DNA from: Eucalyptus grandis
Taxonomy: Eukaryota; Streptophyta; Magnoliopsida; Myrtales; Myrtaceae
Direction: 5' to 3'
Assembly: GCF_016545825.1 (NCBI RefSeq)
Contig: NC_052613.1
Span: 8,122,001-8,186,000, forward strand
Length of the DNA stretch: 64,000 bases
Below, one piece after another: positions 11,253 to 22,971 of the stretch. The notes beneath the pieces are model-generated. The model was not told the DNA's origin. It worked only from the letters and a program-made list of their open reading frames with translations, and did not search any database. Numbering within the stretch: position 1 is the stretch's first letter; every line of letters begins with the position of its first letter. Made by a program: the position numbers and the translations under genes.

Positions 11253-13590
11253 TCGCCACCACCAACCACCAACACCACCACCACCACACCTCTCCCTCGA
11301 TCTCTCTGCAACGACCGTGCATGCGCGTCTGGCCACGACCGAGGCCCAACGAGTCACGATCGGCAACTACCTTAAAACTACTCGTTGACACTACCGAACA
11401 AAAGTAAAAAAACGAACGAGAACATTATCGACATAAAAAAAGAAAAGTTTAAATTGGTTGGGGCTCTTTTTGCCCTCGACATGATTGCTTGGTGGCTTCC
11501 TGTTCGAATGACCATTTTGTCGCAAAGCATCGGGAAACAGTCTGTGACATCACGATCCTTAATTGCAATCGAGAATAAAGGTAGGATTGCATTGCATCCT
11601 GTAAAAATTTCATTAAAGAGCAATGGTCCGTTTGTTCCATACGAAAATATTTTTTATTCATTTTCTGATATTTAGATTGCTTAGAAAAATGAATGAGTCG
11701 ACGAAAGTGTTTACTTAATCAAATTTAAATTCAAGAAAATAATTCATTTTTAAAAAAATTAAAAATTCATTTTTCAAAATATGATTAGATATTGATTTTT
11801 GAACCGAAACTCTGTTCTTTGGTATGGTAACCCCAACACTTGTTCCTAGCCCTTGGCAACGAGGTCGAATTCTTATCTTGACGTATTGGTACAAATATAA
11901 TAAGTTTAAAGTAAAATTAGCCAAATTAAAAGGTTTAAGATTAAAGTGGCATACGTGTAATAGATTTAGAATTTTTTTTGTAATTATTCTAATTGAAAAC
12001 AATTAGCCTAGATTGGGAAAAAGACAACCTCTTTTTCTGGCAAGAATGAAAACACTTTCCTTAAAATCACCAAACAAATAAAAACAGATATTTTTTTCCT
12101 TAAAAATTATTTTCATGGAAAATATTCTGCTTTTATCATGAAATTTTTAGTGAAACAAATGCAGCAACGTTTTTTGCACGTCAATTAATTTTTCGTATAA
12201 TAAATACCGAAAATTCAGAAAATAATTATCGGAAAACAGTTAACAGACCCTAAGTATCAAATATTTATTTGTTTAAGATTGCACTTGCATTATACTGTCC
12301 TTATATGAACTCACGTATCATTTGAATTTTCAAGGGATGCTTTTGCTTTTTAATTTTAGGTCTTGTTTACTCACGAGGACTGAAAACGATGAGGACTGTG
12401 CCATCGTTTATTCATGCTATTTAGTAACTTGAATTAAAAGGCAAAGCGAATCCGAATCACATGTGGATTCAAGCAGACTAGTCTTTGCCAGTTGCTCCTT
12501 TTGGATCTGTCCTACGCTTGGATTTTTGTAAAAATGAAATACAGAAATTGCTAGGTGAGAAGAACATATTATTTTAAGTTATCATGGTCGCGAGCCAAAA
12601 TTCATTTTCCAAGAAAGCTAGACCGCCCAAACAATAAAAAATAGACAACAGGAACGTTTTTGAATATTTGCACAATTGGTCCAACGTTCTGAATTTTCCG
12701 TTTGGAAGCTGAAATTCATCTATTCAAATCTCACCAATAACGTGTAAGTGCTTCGAGAGGACATATACATAGATGAAAGGTCTAGAGTTAACCAACTGAT
12801 GAGATTTGTGGAGGTGTTTGATAAGATTCTGGTGTGACCATTGCAATTGTTCTAAAATTTTAAGTTGTTAAATGAAGGTATTGTTTATTATTTAAATATT
12901 CCAACACTCCCCTTCATACTTAATAAGGCCCGGAAAGAATCGAACTTAGTATCTCTAGATACCATATGAGATTTTAGTGGAACCACTGTCAACTGTTTTA
13001 AAAACTTAAATAATTATATGAAAATGTATTACATTATTTAAATATTCTAACAGTTTGATGAGATTTTAGGAAGTGCAATGTCTATGTCCGTACCCTAATA
13101 TATTAAGAAGCGATTCATGATTAAACTTTTTCTAATGTGCTTCTAGAATGGCATAAACAAAGGCTTTGCCACGCACGCATGTGCAACTTGAGGACTCTTT
13201 GTTTAAGTTGTTATAGGTGAAAGAGCTCATTTACTAACCCTTTTTCATGTCCTTTTTCTCTTGTTCCGATTCGATTGGGAACAGATTCCAATCAGATAGT
13301 TAGGTGAGAGAGGGCTGTTTTTTTTTTCTCTTTTTTTGCCTTAATGAATTGTTAACCACCGTGTTCATCGGCCCGCCAAAGCCGAAGGACATAAAAATGA
13401 GCTCATGATACGATGCAAGAGATAATGTTTTGAAATCATATTGACAGGCAATGACCACATCGGACCAGCAGGCTATTCTCGGTTCAACTTGTTTCGACCA
13501 ATTGAACCGGCCTACTCATATCACTAAGAACACAAAATTGTTAATATATGGTCCAATGCGACCGGTTGGTATGTCCTTTAATTAAACCGA
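11253..13590. other. Upstream region of asparaginase copy 2
   Basis: This is noncoding sequence paralogous to 3340-6683, minus the two insertions described there. It should contain the promoter of copy 2. I see no separate gene. Confidence 0.5.
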
Positions 13591-13722
13591 GGGAAAATTC
13601 CAAATAAGAATTGAAGTGTCATCATACATACATATTAATATATAGTCCAATGCGACCGGTTGGTATGTCCTTTAATTAAACCGAGGGAAAATTCCAAATA
13701 AGAATTGAAGTGTCATCATACA

Positions 13723-13725
<3 letters not shown>
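13555..13725. repeat. Local direct duplication of about 90 bp
   Basis: A block starting near CAATGCGACCGGTTGGTATG and running through the left end of the Mutator-like MITE to GTGTCATCATACATA occurs twice in a row (about 13555-13632 and 13647-13725). Unit 1 has it once (about 6650-6720). It therefore arose after the 8-kb duplication. The CATA repeats at its edge suggest slippage or a repair event. Confidence 0.85.
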
Positions 13726-13759
<34 letters not shown>

Positions 13760-14492
13760 GCTCAAAGTGGATCTTATTTCAAATAAAAATTTGAAATATT
13801 CTTATTTTTCATATAAAGATTTAAAATGAATCTTATTTTAAATAAAAATCTAGCCATGTCAATTTCAAAAAAAGCCTAAGTTTCTAGCTGATGAAGTGCA
13901 TTTTCATTGTTCATCTTCTTTGAATTTTTTCCTTTTTCCCTTCTTTTTCTTTCCCCTAGTTTTTTCCCTTTTTCTCTGCCGATGGCTGATTTGAGGCAAT
14001 AGCTGAAGAGGACTAAGTAAGGGTTGCCCTCACCAGACCCTTGCCCAATTTGGTGAGGGCCAGCCTCGTCGACCACAAGCGAGGGATGGCCTCACACAAG
14101 GCAAGGGTTGCTGGCCCTGGCCCTCACCACGCCAAATCTAAGGAGGCAACACTTGAAATCCACAAGCAAGGCCGACCCTCCTCGCCATATCTAGGCGAGG
14201 GGGCCTCGGCCAGAACTAGCACTGGCAAGGGCCACATCCAATGAGGGTTGTCCCCTTGCCAAAAAAAAAAAAAATTAAAATTGCCTATGGAAGAAAATGT
14301 TTTTAACCAATTGGAATGTTTAGCCGACCGACAACCACCGAGGCCAATCTTTTGTTTGAAATTGTAATGGCCATTGCAAGCCCTTATTTGAGATTGGCAT
14401 GGTCACTTTATACTCTTATTTAATACAAGATCCATTTCAAGCATTTATTTGAGAAAATAAAAGTACTCCAAGTCCTTAGATGGAATTTCTCC
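13685..14492. mobile_element. Mutator-like MITE in unit 2
   Basis: This is the paralogous copy of the element at 6684-7506. The right end is followed by TCAAACCGA (14493-14501) and the left end is preceded by TTAAACCGA. The left end is present twice because of the local duplication. No coding capacity is seen. Confidence 0.72.
13718..13757. repeat. CATA/TA microsatellite
   Basis: About eight CATA units are followed by a short TA tract. The corresponding position in unit 1 (about 6712-6730) has only a short, degenerate version, so the repeat expanded in unit 2. Confidence 0.9.
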
Positions 14493-14742
14493 TCAAACCG
14501 AGATGTCTTAATACACTTCAAGATCACATATTCAATTCCACCCTTGCAGCAGGACAGTCCAACCTAGGGATTGAACCGTCACCTCATACACCATTTGTTA
14601 AATTTAACACCATGATGCGGTCGAACATGCCACCTCTTCGACCGGTTGACCCAGTTCAACACACGTTTTTGACCGGCTCAACCTCCTGATGATTCACATA
14701 GGAGCAACGGGACCCAGTCGAACTGGTAATAGAACAAGGTTT

Positions 14743-15555
14743 TATGGGCCGATCCAAGTTCACTATTCCGGACCCGTTTTGGGCCGTCCGATCTCTTCCC
14801 TATCAGACTATCGTGGACCTCTCTCCACTCTCAGGCCCAAATGATCAACTGAATTTTGAATTTGTGCATACCTCTCTCCGGAGAACTTTATTTCTCCATT
14901 TAATGGTGACTCGAAAGCTCTTAAGAACGAACAAAATGTTCCCAATTCCTTTTTACGCATGTATGCGCAGTGCAAAAAATCAACAATTAAATATACAATA
15001 TCTAATTAAAGAAAACCCCTTCTAGAATTGCAGAAATGACAAGACAGTTGAAATTTTGACATGTCAAAATACAGAATTCACCACTTCGATTTTCACTTTG
15101 GCGTAACATCTCGAGATCAATCATTCGAAACGGTGTGTAGGTTCACCGGATCGCAATGCACGCCACGCACAATTCATAGAAACCTTGCTACACGAGACAT
15201 TGATTATACACAACGGTCACTGGGGACAGTTTATCTTGGCACTGGCACTGCTGTCTTTCCTTTTTTTTGCCTTTTCTCCTACGTAAAATACATAATAAAT
15301 ACGGCCCGAATTCGTGCGGATTTCCTCTCTATCCATTTCCATTATTTCGAAATTCAAAATCTGCGCATTTCTGTCTCCGCCGTCATTAATTCCGTCCCCA
15401 TCATTCTCTCTCTCGCATCGCCATCGTCATTCAAAGATATTCATTCTGCCCAGAGATTCTACCGTTCGGCCCGATCCATGGGATGATGAGAGTCACGAGA
15501 GTTGCGAGATCGCATGCAGCACGGGCTTTCAAATCCCACGTCGTCGCCATATATG
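14743..15555. other. Upstream region of the BASL-like gene
   Basis: This is single-copy sequence to the right of the duplicated block. The last 200 bases are pyrimidine-rich (TCTCTCTC near 15408-15416), as is common in plant core promoters and leaders. I see no gene before 15631. Confidence 0.5.
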
Positions 15556-15564
15556 TATATAAAA
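15556..15564 (+). promoter_or_regulatory. TATA box
   Basis: TATATAAAA lies about 70 bases before the chosen ATG at 15631. The spacing allows a short leader. It supports the start at 15631 rather than an earlier in-frame ATG at 15502, which lies upstream of the box. Confidence 0.6.
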
Positions 15565-15630
15565 TCAGAAGGTTCGTGGTCTGGAGTAGCAGACATTTTC
15601 TCTCGTTTTCGAAGGAGGGAGAAGAGGGAC

Positions 15631-16705
15631 ATGGGTGTTGATCAGAGAGACGAGAGCAGGAGCAGCACGACCGCAAAGAAGAGATCGTGCGATGCCATGG
15701 CCAAGATCGGGAGCGGCTGTGCGACGGCGACGATGGCCAGGAAGACCGGTAGGAAAATTCTTCCCGAGGATGAGGACTACATAGAGTTCTGTTTCAGAGA
15801 GGACGGCGCGTTCCACGTCATCAAGGATAACCAGGACAAGTCATCGGCGTCGGCATCGGCGTCGGCGTCGGCTCAGCTCGATGGCGTGAATTCGACTGCT
15901 CCAATTCCGAGGCCCGTCGACCGGAAAGTCGGTTCAGTGCACCTCCCGTGTTTGTTCCAAAAGTTTAAGTTTCGATAGATGATGCAAGTCATGTTATATA
16001 TTCACATATGCCGGTGTTATGGATATCATGATCTGCATCGAACGTACGTTCATTTTTCAATTTCTCTCATTGGGGAAGTTGGCTAATTTTAGTATCATTT
16101 TCTCTTGATCTTCTTGAGCGCAGCTCGATCATAGCAAGATCGAAACGGTAAGGAACGAAGTCGTCGAGCATTCTCGGTCTAAAGATGAAGGGAATGGATC
16201 GAGAGGCAACGGGCAATGCACAAGCTCGAATAAGAAGGTCGAGTTCATAAACCCTAGAAGTCGGTCAACCCTTGATCTTAATAAGCGACGTATTCTCATA
16301 GATCATCATAGGATAGGAACCGTACGTACGTGTTATCATGCCACAAGAGCTCACGCATTTTCCCTTCCTCCTTTTAAATGATCTTTACAGGAGAAGAAAG
16401 GAGGAGTCAGCCGCGCCGGGAAGGAGACGACGGAGCGGACGGACTCCACCAAATCAGACGGCAGCGGCCGCGGCTCTTTCTCCTTCCCCGCGTAAGCCTC
16501 GCTCGGACCTAGTTTACGGATCGAATGGCTCGCGAACATTTGCGTGACGGAGTGTTGTTGAACGTGAAAATGATGCAGGTTGAGGGTGGAGTGGACGGGA
16601 AGTCCGGTGCAAATGCCAAGGCCGGCGGCAAAGGAGGGATTGCCGTACTTGAAGAAGCAGAGAGTTCCGCGAGTCCGAGTCCGCTTTCAGTGCTGTAGAT
16701 TCTGA
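15631..16705 (+). CDS. BASL-like plant-specific protein (four exons)
   Basis: I place exons at 15631-15927, 16124-16237, 16391-16491 and 16579-16705; they join to 212 codons plus TGA. The first donor (AAA|GTCGGT) is the least certain; TCA|GTGCAC is an in-phase alternative. The protein has a basic N-terminus, then EDEDYIEFCFREDGAFHVIKD (about residues 50-70), an Ala-Ser repeat, a Lys/Glu/Ser-rich middle, SFSFPALRVEWTGSP and a basic QCCRF end. From memory, the FCFxREDGxF and FPxLxxEWxGSPVxMP blocks resemble BASL, a plant protein with polarised cortical localisation in the stomatal lineage, and related proteins often labelled gar2-like. Function here is an inference; there is no enzymatic domain. 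ATG context GACATGG is good. Its neighbour at 18992 shares the C-terminal motif and the intron position. Confidence 0.65.
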
Positions 16706-18987
16706 GAAGTCGGCCGTTCGTGCAATTTATCTTCTTTTCTCTTTGATTTTCCTTTTCCTTTCTTAGCTTTTTCTCTTGTTTTGTTTCCGTTTTTCAATTC
16801 GGAATTTAGGAGATTCAACTGAGCATTAGAAATATTATCCCGGCAAGGGTCACATTGGAATTTCAAGCAAGTTCTATCTCAATGTCTCTCTCACTATCTA
16901 TAGTATTTCAAAATCAAATGATGTTTTTCATTAATGGTTCTTTTTCTGTGAACATGTGATCTTTACTCCAAAAGTCACTATCTCGGAGGAATTGATTCCC
17001 TACCTAGAACAGGAAACCAACCCTATAGCTTGGAGTTGGGACCAGTCTGTTTTTTGTTTTGTAAGAAATGATTTTATTTATAATATACAAAGGTTGCACA
17101 GTTTCAACTCAAAAACATATGTTGGTCAAGTAAATACATAGTGGGTTCTTCATTTGAAGACAGGTTCGATTATCGATGGGTACAAAGGTTTTTACCCCCG
17201 GAAAGAGGCTTTAAAATTTGTCCAGAACCAATTTAACACTGGAGCGGGACTAGTTCAACCAATTGAACCGGATTAAGACTCGAAAACGGGCAGTTTCGGC
17301 CTTTAAAACGGGGAATCAAACCAATGCTCTCTAAAATTGACATCGAATCAATCGGTCTGAGCCAGTTTAGTTCGGTTTGTGCCCTGAACCAGACCCGGTG
17401 CGCCCCCCTCATGAATGGGGCTTTATGGGCTTCATTTCACCCCCATCAAGCCGGTCGAATGCTATTAAGACAAGCTTGAAGCCCAAATGTGAAATGCGGA
17501 TTGACTGTGAATTCCTGAATTTGCAAGACAAAAGCACTAACGGGAAGGAAGCCGAAAGAGAGAGTGATGGAATGAAAAGAGAGAGAGAGTAAAAAAGAAG
17601 GGAAAGAAGACAACTTCAGTCTACACAGTCACAAAAATTCACCGGTGTTGATCCCAGAAAATTAATCCTGGCTTGCAATTCTAGTTGACAATATGCACGC
17701 CACCATTTGAAAAAAGGAGGAGGGCCTCTGCTTTTAGCATCAATGAAACCGGTCCTCCTTTTTCATTTAAGAGGCTTCCTCAACAAAAGGGGGTCGGGGG
17801 TTCTCGAAGGGCCCCGTACAATCAAATCTGTAACAACTGTGCTCAAGAACGACGGACCGATAAGAGCAGGTTGAGTTTCATGAGCTTTTATTAGAACCCA
17901 ACTGCAGTAAATGGATTTTTCTATGGTAAGATAGATGACAAACAGGCGCAGCATTTTTATTTTTATTTTTTTGCTTGTTAAGTTACATTTCAGGTTATTC
18001 ATTATAGCTATTTTCTGTTTCCGCTTTCATCTAAGACAGAATCAACATCTTCGAATTGACTGAGTGGTTATAATCAGCGGGCATTTTTACATCTCTATTT
18101 GCTCTTTCTTAGGTCATCATGCGAATCAATTTCCGTTCTGGATGATCATGTATCTAGCAAGAGCCTAACTGCTTGAAAGGTCATGCGCTATTTATTGCTA
18201 AGAGTTCTCATTTCCAAATGGGTGACATCTATTCCGAGTGTAAGAGAGACCCTTCTGGTTCATGACAATGGTCTTATCTTTGTTAGTTCACGCTGAAAGG
18301 CAAGAAAAGAATGAAACTTGGTTATAGAAAGGGAAAGGAATGGCATTGGAAGGATCTTGTGCTTTCGTGATGATTTAACTAGTGTCAACCAGGTCGAGAA
18401 CAGCTGCCAAAGAAATTTTCAAGCTGATTTTATGCCCCGGTGTAGTTTCTCTCTATCGTCTTTTCTTCGACATCGACACTTAGGATACGTCGCTTTTTAT
18501 TCTTATTCATTCGATATTCGATCTTTGAAAGGTTGCAGCGGGTAGGCTTGGCTTGACTTCCATTTTGCATCCTCAGTATGCAACAGGTTGGTACTTTGGC
18601 CTGTTAATACTGTTGCAGAATAAGGTTCCGCCTCTGCATTACCCTCCTGTGCGTTAGCGTGTATTGCACAGCTATATTATTTTCATCGAACAAACTCATG
18701 AAGCTCAGCTCAACCGATACACCTGTATATCAATGCAATGCCAATAGAAGTCTGCATTATACCGCACTGCAGAACTAGCCTGTTTGCAAGAGTATATCCT
18801 GCATGCCTGCCAGCAAGGATGAACATAGTTACGAGGAAAAGCCTTTTCGGGCCTTTCGACCTTGACTCTGTCCGCTATGTGTTTCCTACAGGTTTAGACA
18901 TAAATCCCAGAACAGACGACGTTGATTCCACCGACCGAGCTCTGGATCAAAAACCCAATCACTAGCTTGTCGACCACAAAGTTCTTA
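16706..18987. other. Intergenic region between the two EWxGSP-motif genes
   Basis: The first 200 bases are T-rich and probably 3' UTR of the gene ending at 16705. The rest holds no recognisable coding sequence. The stretch just before 18988 ends in TTCTTACAG, a good splice acceptor, so an upstream exon of the next gene may lie in here. I could not identify it. Confidence 0.45.
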
Positions 18988-18991
18988 CAGG

Positions 18992-20335
18992 ATGAGGAAG
19001 TTAAAGGAACAGGGCTACGAGGACATGCATCCCTTCATTCTCGACTTACAAAGTCGAGATTCCGGGGCGCTCTTGCATTGTTCTGTTGGCAATAGACTTG
19101 GGGTAAGTAGAAAATTCGATGAGGCGGACAATTTAGTGAAGCATGCTGAAGTTCAAGCTGAAACAAAATGGTGCAAGGAAGTACATTACCAGTCCACCGT
19201 AGATCTGGATCTCCCAGAGCTAGTCGCATTCTTGCAAGATACAAGCGCTGCTGGTGAACGACATCCTCCTCACGGAAAGTGCAGGGTGCAAGGTTGTGAA
19301 CTCGACCGTAATGCCATTTCGTGCCTACTTGACTCGGATACGGACAGCGGAAGCCAGGCGACTAGACATGCTTTATGGACGGAAACTTCTGCATCATATG
19401 CCGTAAAATTCGAGGCACAGCAAGTGCTCCACAAGGATCAAGTAGAGATACGCAGTCCTGGACAGGCTGCGATGGAGAAGAAAGCAGATGTTCACGTGAA
19501 AGACGAGATTCCAGTCAAGCATATTTCACCTGAAATGCCGCCGGTACACGGACATGTAAGAACATGCCGGCTGCTGCATTTTGTTATATACGTCTTCCAC
19601 TCAACATGTCGATACTTAATAATCATAAACTAGGAAGGATTCCGTGAATAGAGAACAATGTCGCATGCCATCTTATTCGTGGTAATTTAAATGGTATAGT
19701 CTGATGTTTACAGATTCCAGGTGAGACATCTGCAGCACCAATTTCTGCAGCTTCATATGTAGCGGCAGCAATGGAGCACGATGTTCCTCCCAACATTAAC
19801 CAACGACGAGAGTGTCCTGGGAGTTCAGAATTTGCAGATACTTTCGAAGTGGAAAGTAAGCCGATGCTCGAAAGCGTGATGCCGGGAGCCGGAACAAGAT
19901 CAGGTCAGATACTCGTAAAGAAACAGGTTTGCGGCGATGCCTATTTCTCTGCACCTAGTTCAGTCACAACAACTCCGACGGAGTCCGATACGGTACCGTA
20001 TTTCCGTACTATCTCTCTTCGCTCGAAATCGAATAGCAGTACAGCCAGCTCTACGTCCTTTTCATTTCCACTGTAAGCCTGAATTCCTCTCCAACTACAC
20101 GTCCTATACAATACCATGAGAATTATCGAAGAGGTTTCACCATCGAGTCTTCTCGTGCGTGAACAGATTGCCCTTCGAATGGAATGGCAGCCCGATAAAG
20201 ATGGCGAAAGCCAACCAGACAAAATTGCGGGAGCAGCAGAGCAGGCCACGGTGGACACGTTTTGTCTGCTGCAAACAGAAGTACATAAGCCAGTGCGATT
20301 CGGATGATGAGATTGCTCATAAGATCGTGAAATAG
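18992..20335 (+). CDS. Plant-specific protein with C-terminal SFSFP/EWNGSP motif; 5' end uncertain
   Basis: I place three exons: 18992-19555, 19714-20072 and 20167-20335. They have GT-AG borders and join in frame to 363 codons plus TAG. An acceptor-like TTCTTACAG sits just before the first ATG, so the true start may be in an upstream exon. The long first part is acidic/polar with no domain I recognise. The C-terminal part has a Ser-rich ISLRSKSNSSTASSTSFSFPL, LPFEWNGSPIKM and a basic stretch ending RFVCCK, followed by an acidic tail. The combination of a Ser-rich run, SFxFPxL, EWNGSP and a basic CC end matches a plant family I remember under the label 18S pre-ribosomal assembly protein gar2-related; that name carries no tested function. 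No membrane segment is visible. Confidence 0.6.
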
Positions 20336-22020
20336 TTGTTGTGTAATAAATAGTTGTTGGCCATTCGAAAGACCGCGACACAAAAGTTTCTATGCATCTG
20401 ATTACTTTGGTAAAGACAGATGAAGCTAATAATGCCTTCACCAACAGTAAACCGAAACAGATTCTTCTTGTCAAAAGAGGGACTTAGACTAAACCACGGA
20501 GCTCCATGATCGATGCAGAGGGGCGCGGCATTTGATTAGCGGGACGATAAATTCGTTCGTTCAGCTCAGCAATGTAAGCCGGGATGGGGTCGCCTATGAT
20601 CTCTCGAGCCTAGGCTGGGCAGAATCATCTCTACAAGCGAAGTTTAGGCACTAATTGAACATGACTACACACGAAATTACTGCAGTCCCATTCCAGAAGT
20701 AAACCAAATCACGATTCCCAGGAACAAGAAAACGAGATTTCACAACACCAACACAAGAATCAGGCTTTCACATTAGCTGACTTCTTCCTGCAATTCAGCA
20801 ACCAAATTTCTTTCTACAAGAAGATCAAGAACCGCTGGAACCGTGAGAGATCTCCCCACCCACCTGGACATTTCAAGAAAACCAGGTGGGGGTACTGGCC
20901 ACATTACAGCACTTCTTCAGGCGTGCCCCCCATTCAATTCCATCATCAAGGACCCCCCCTGACCCTCCATTTTCAAACACGTTAGGTGACGAAAAAGAAG
21001 CAAATTTGTCCCCCTCCAGAATTAGGCCGGCCCCTAGTAATGGCGGGTCACGATCAACCATGCCCTGGACCACTGCCCCTTGTGGAGGTGGGGGGAGAGA
21101 GAGAGGCACTGAGGTTAATGCGCTTCACTCCCCGATTAATCGCCCCTTGTTTAGACCCTCTCGTCAAAGGACGGTGCACGCGAAACCGAACAGAACACGG
21201 GTTAGGTTTTCCTCCCATTAGGCCTTCTTCCAAGTTCGTTCGAGGCGTGCTTCGCTCGAGCATGGGGCCTACGGTCGACCCGTTTATAGGAACCCCACCA
21301 TTAATGGCGACGGGCCTCCCCGTGTCCGCATGCGTAGGGAGGCCGAGGGCCCCCCAAAATTAAATGATGCAGTAGACCGTTCCGGATCGAGAGATTGGCC
21401 GGACGGGAAAGAAAAGTATAGAGTCGGAATTCGTTAAAGTCGATGCGTCACGTAGATGTTGCTATCGTCGAGACGAGATCGAATTGACGTACCCGAGAAC
21501 GTATCTAGCTTTAATCGAAATTGGGAAAGACGTGGAAGTCCGATTCTCGAAAGCTTTTTTTTTTTTTTTTTTTTTTTAATGAGCAGGCAACGAGGGAGTC
21601 ACGATGTCCAATCCCACACATTCCCTCCCCTCCCCCTCCGCACGTGCCGCCACTCCCGTCGCACGTGGCCGGCCCCACCCAATAGAGCAACCACCCACCT
21701 AACATGGTCCCCCCCCACCCCCACCACCTGGCCCCTCCACGTCATCCGACCCGTCCACATCCCCGCTACGCCTCCCCAGGACCGGTGCCGCCGAGTTAGA
21801 TATTTCGCGTTCGTGTGCCGACGTAGACCACAACCCGCTCCGCCATAGACGCCTCGACTACGTGGCGAATCACGGCATTCGCTCGCCTGCCCGCCGGCCC
21901 GAATTTTCTTCACTCAGGCGAAAGCCCGGAAGGAAACATATTTCGAAGCACGAGGAATTTTAACCGAGCGGCAAAATCCCACGATCTTCATCATCCGAAA
22001 TTTAACATGTCAAGAAAAAC

Positions 22021-22051
<31 letters not shown>

Positions 22052-22800
22052 CGAATTTTCCCATACCCGTCTTGCAATACACGGCGCATGCAAAGATCGC
22101 TGTTCGGGCACTGAAAACGTTGTGGGGAGAGATCGCATGTGGTGGCCGGGGTGGGGTTCGGTTCGGGGGCCGAGTCGGGACAAACCGACCACTCCGCCAC
22201 CCGGCCAATCACGGGCCACCGCGTGTCCCCCACTCCGTAAAGTCCCGTCCCCATCGCCACGTGGAGTCATAATCGCGCGTGCGACTCGTCACTGCTCCAC
22301 CACCCCCGGCCCGCTCGCCCCCGAGCTGGGCCCCACCCACCCAACCGACTCGCATGCCAACTGCCCTCTTCCCCGCCCAAAATCTGGTCCGTACGATCTC
22401 CCCACCCCCAAAAAAAAAAAAAAAAAAACGATCGACGTCGTTATCAGCATCGGCTCCGATCGAAACGGCGGCTACGTGGCGCGCTCTCGAGTGAGCATGC
22501 AAAGCTTTCAGCAGCAAAACCACTCTATAATCCCGTCTATTATCGCCACCAATAATTTGGTTTTCTTACATGGAGAAAAAAAACCCCCCCAAAAATCAAA
22601 AGCACAGGAGAAATTAAAAGGGAAAATGCAAACCGGAGGAATGGGCAGGGAAAAGGTTAGAGCTCGTAGCTGCACCGCACATGAACATCAAGAACAAACC
22701 CATGCGAGACTTAAGAATTAAAACCCTTAAAGAAAAAAATTCGCATCCCAAAAAAAAAAGAAAAAGGCCCGAGAAACTCGCAAGCAAAAAATTTACAAAA
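20336..22800. other. Intergenic region, GC-rich in its second half
   Basis: This holds the 3' flank of the gene ending at 20335 and distal downstream sequence of the minus-strand Dof gene. From 21590 to 22500 it is C-rich with long poly-A/T runs (21556-21577, 22028-22050, 22410-22428). The many long open frames here are artefacts of GC-rich sequence; none resembles a protein family. Confidence 0.5.
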
Positions 22801-22971
22801 AGTCATTACTGCAAAAATATAAGTCGATATAACGTTCTCCTTCTCTTTTCCCATCTTCTTCTTTTTTCGGTTTATTTTGTTATATCTTTTTTTCTTCCCA
22901 AGGCCTTTTCCTTTTTTTTTCCGTCCGCCTTTTCGGGAGTAAAGGCAGTGAGTGAGAGAGAGAGAGAGATT

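Larger units (their letters stand above)
8017..14742. repeat. Tandem duplication, unit 2
   Basis: This is the second direct copy of the block at 1-7757. It lacks the SINE-like and hAT-type insertions of unit 1, which gives empty sites for both. It has its own changes: a 3-bp deletion in exon 1 and an extra codon in exon 4 of the asparaginase gene, a one-base deletion near that gene's stop, a local duplication of about 90 bp near 13555-13725 and an expanded CATA microsatellite. Confidence 0.93.

Noticed and set aside
17763..18002. Minus-strand frame with PSRTPDPLLLRKPL
   Set aside because: Frames of this kind arise commonly in plant and bacterial noncoding sequence and there is no gene structure around it.
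22122..22721. Long plus-strand open frame (199 residues) downstream of the Dof gene
   Set aside because: It runs through GC-rich, poly-A-interrupted noncoding sequence, is Pro/Arg-rich with a Lys homopolymer, and matches no family.
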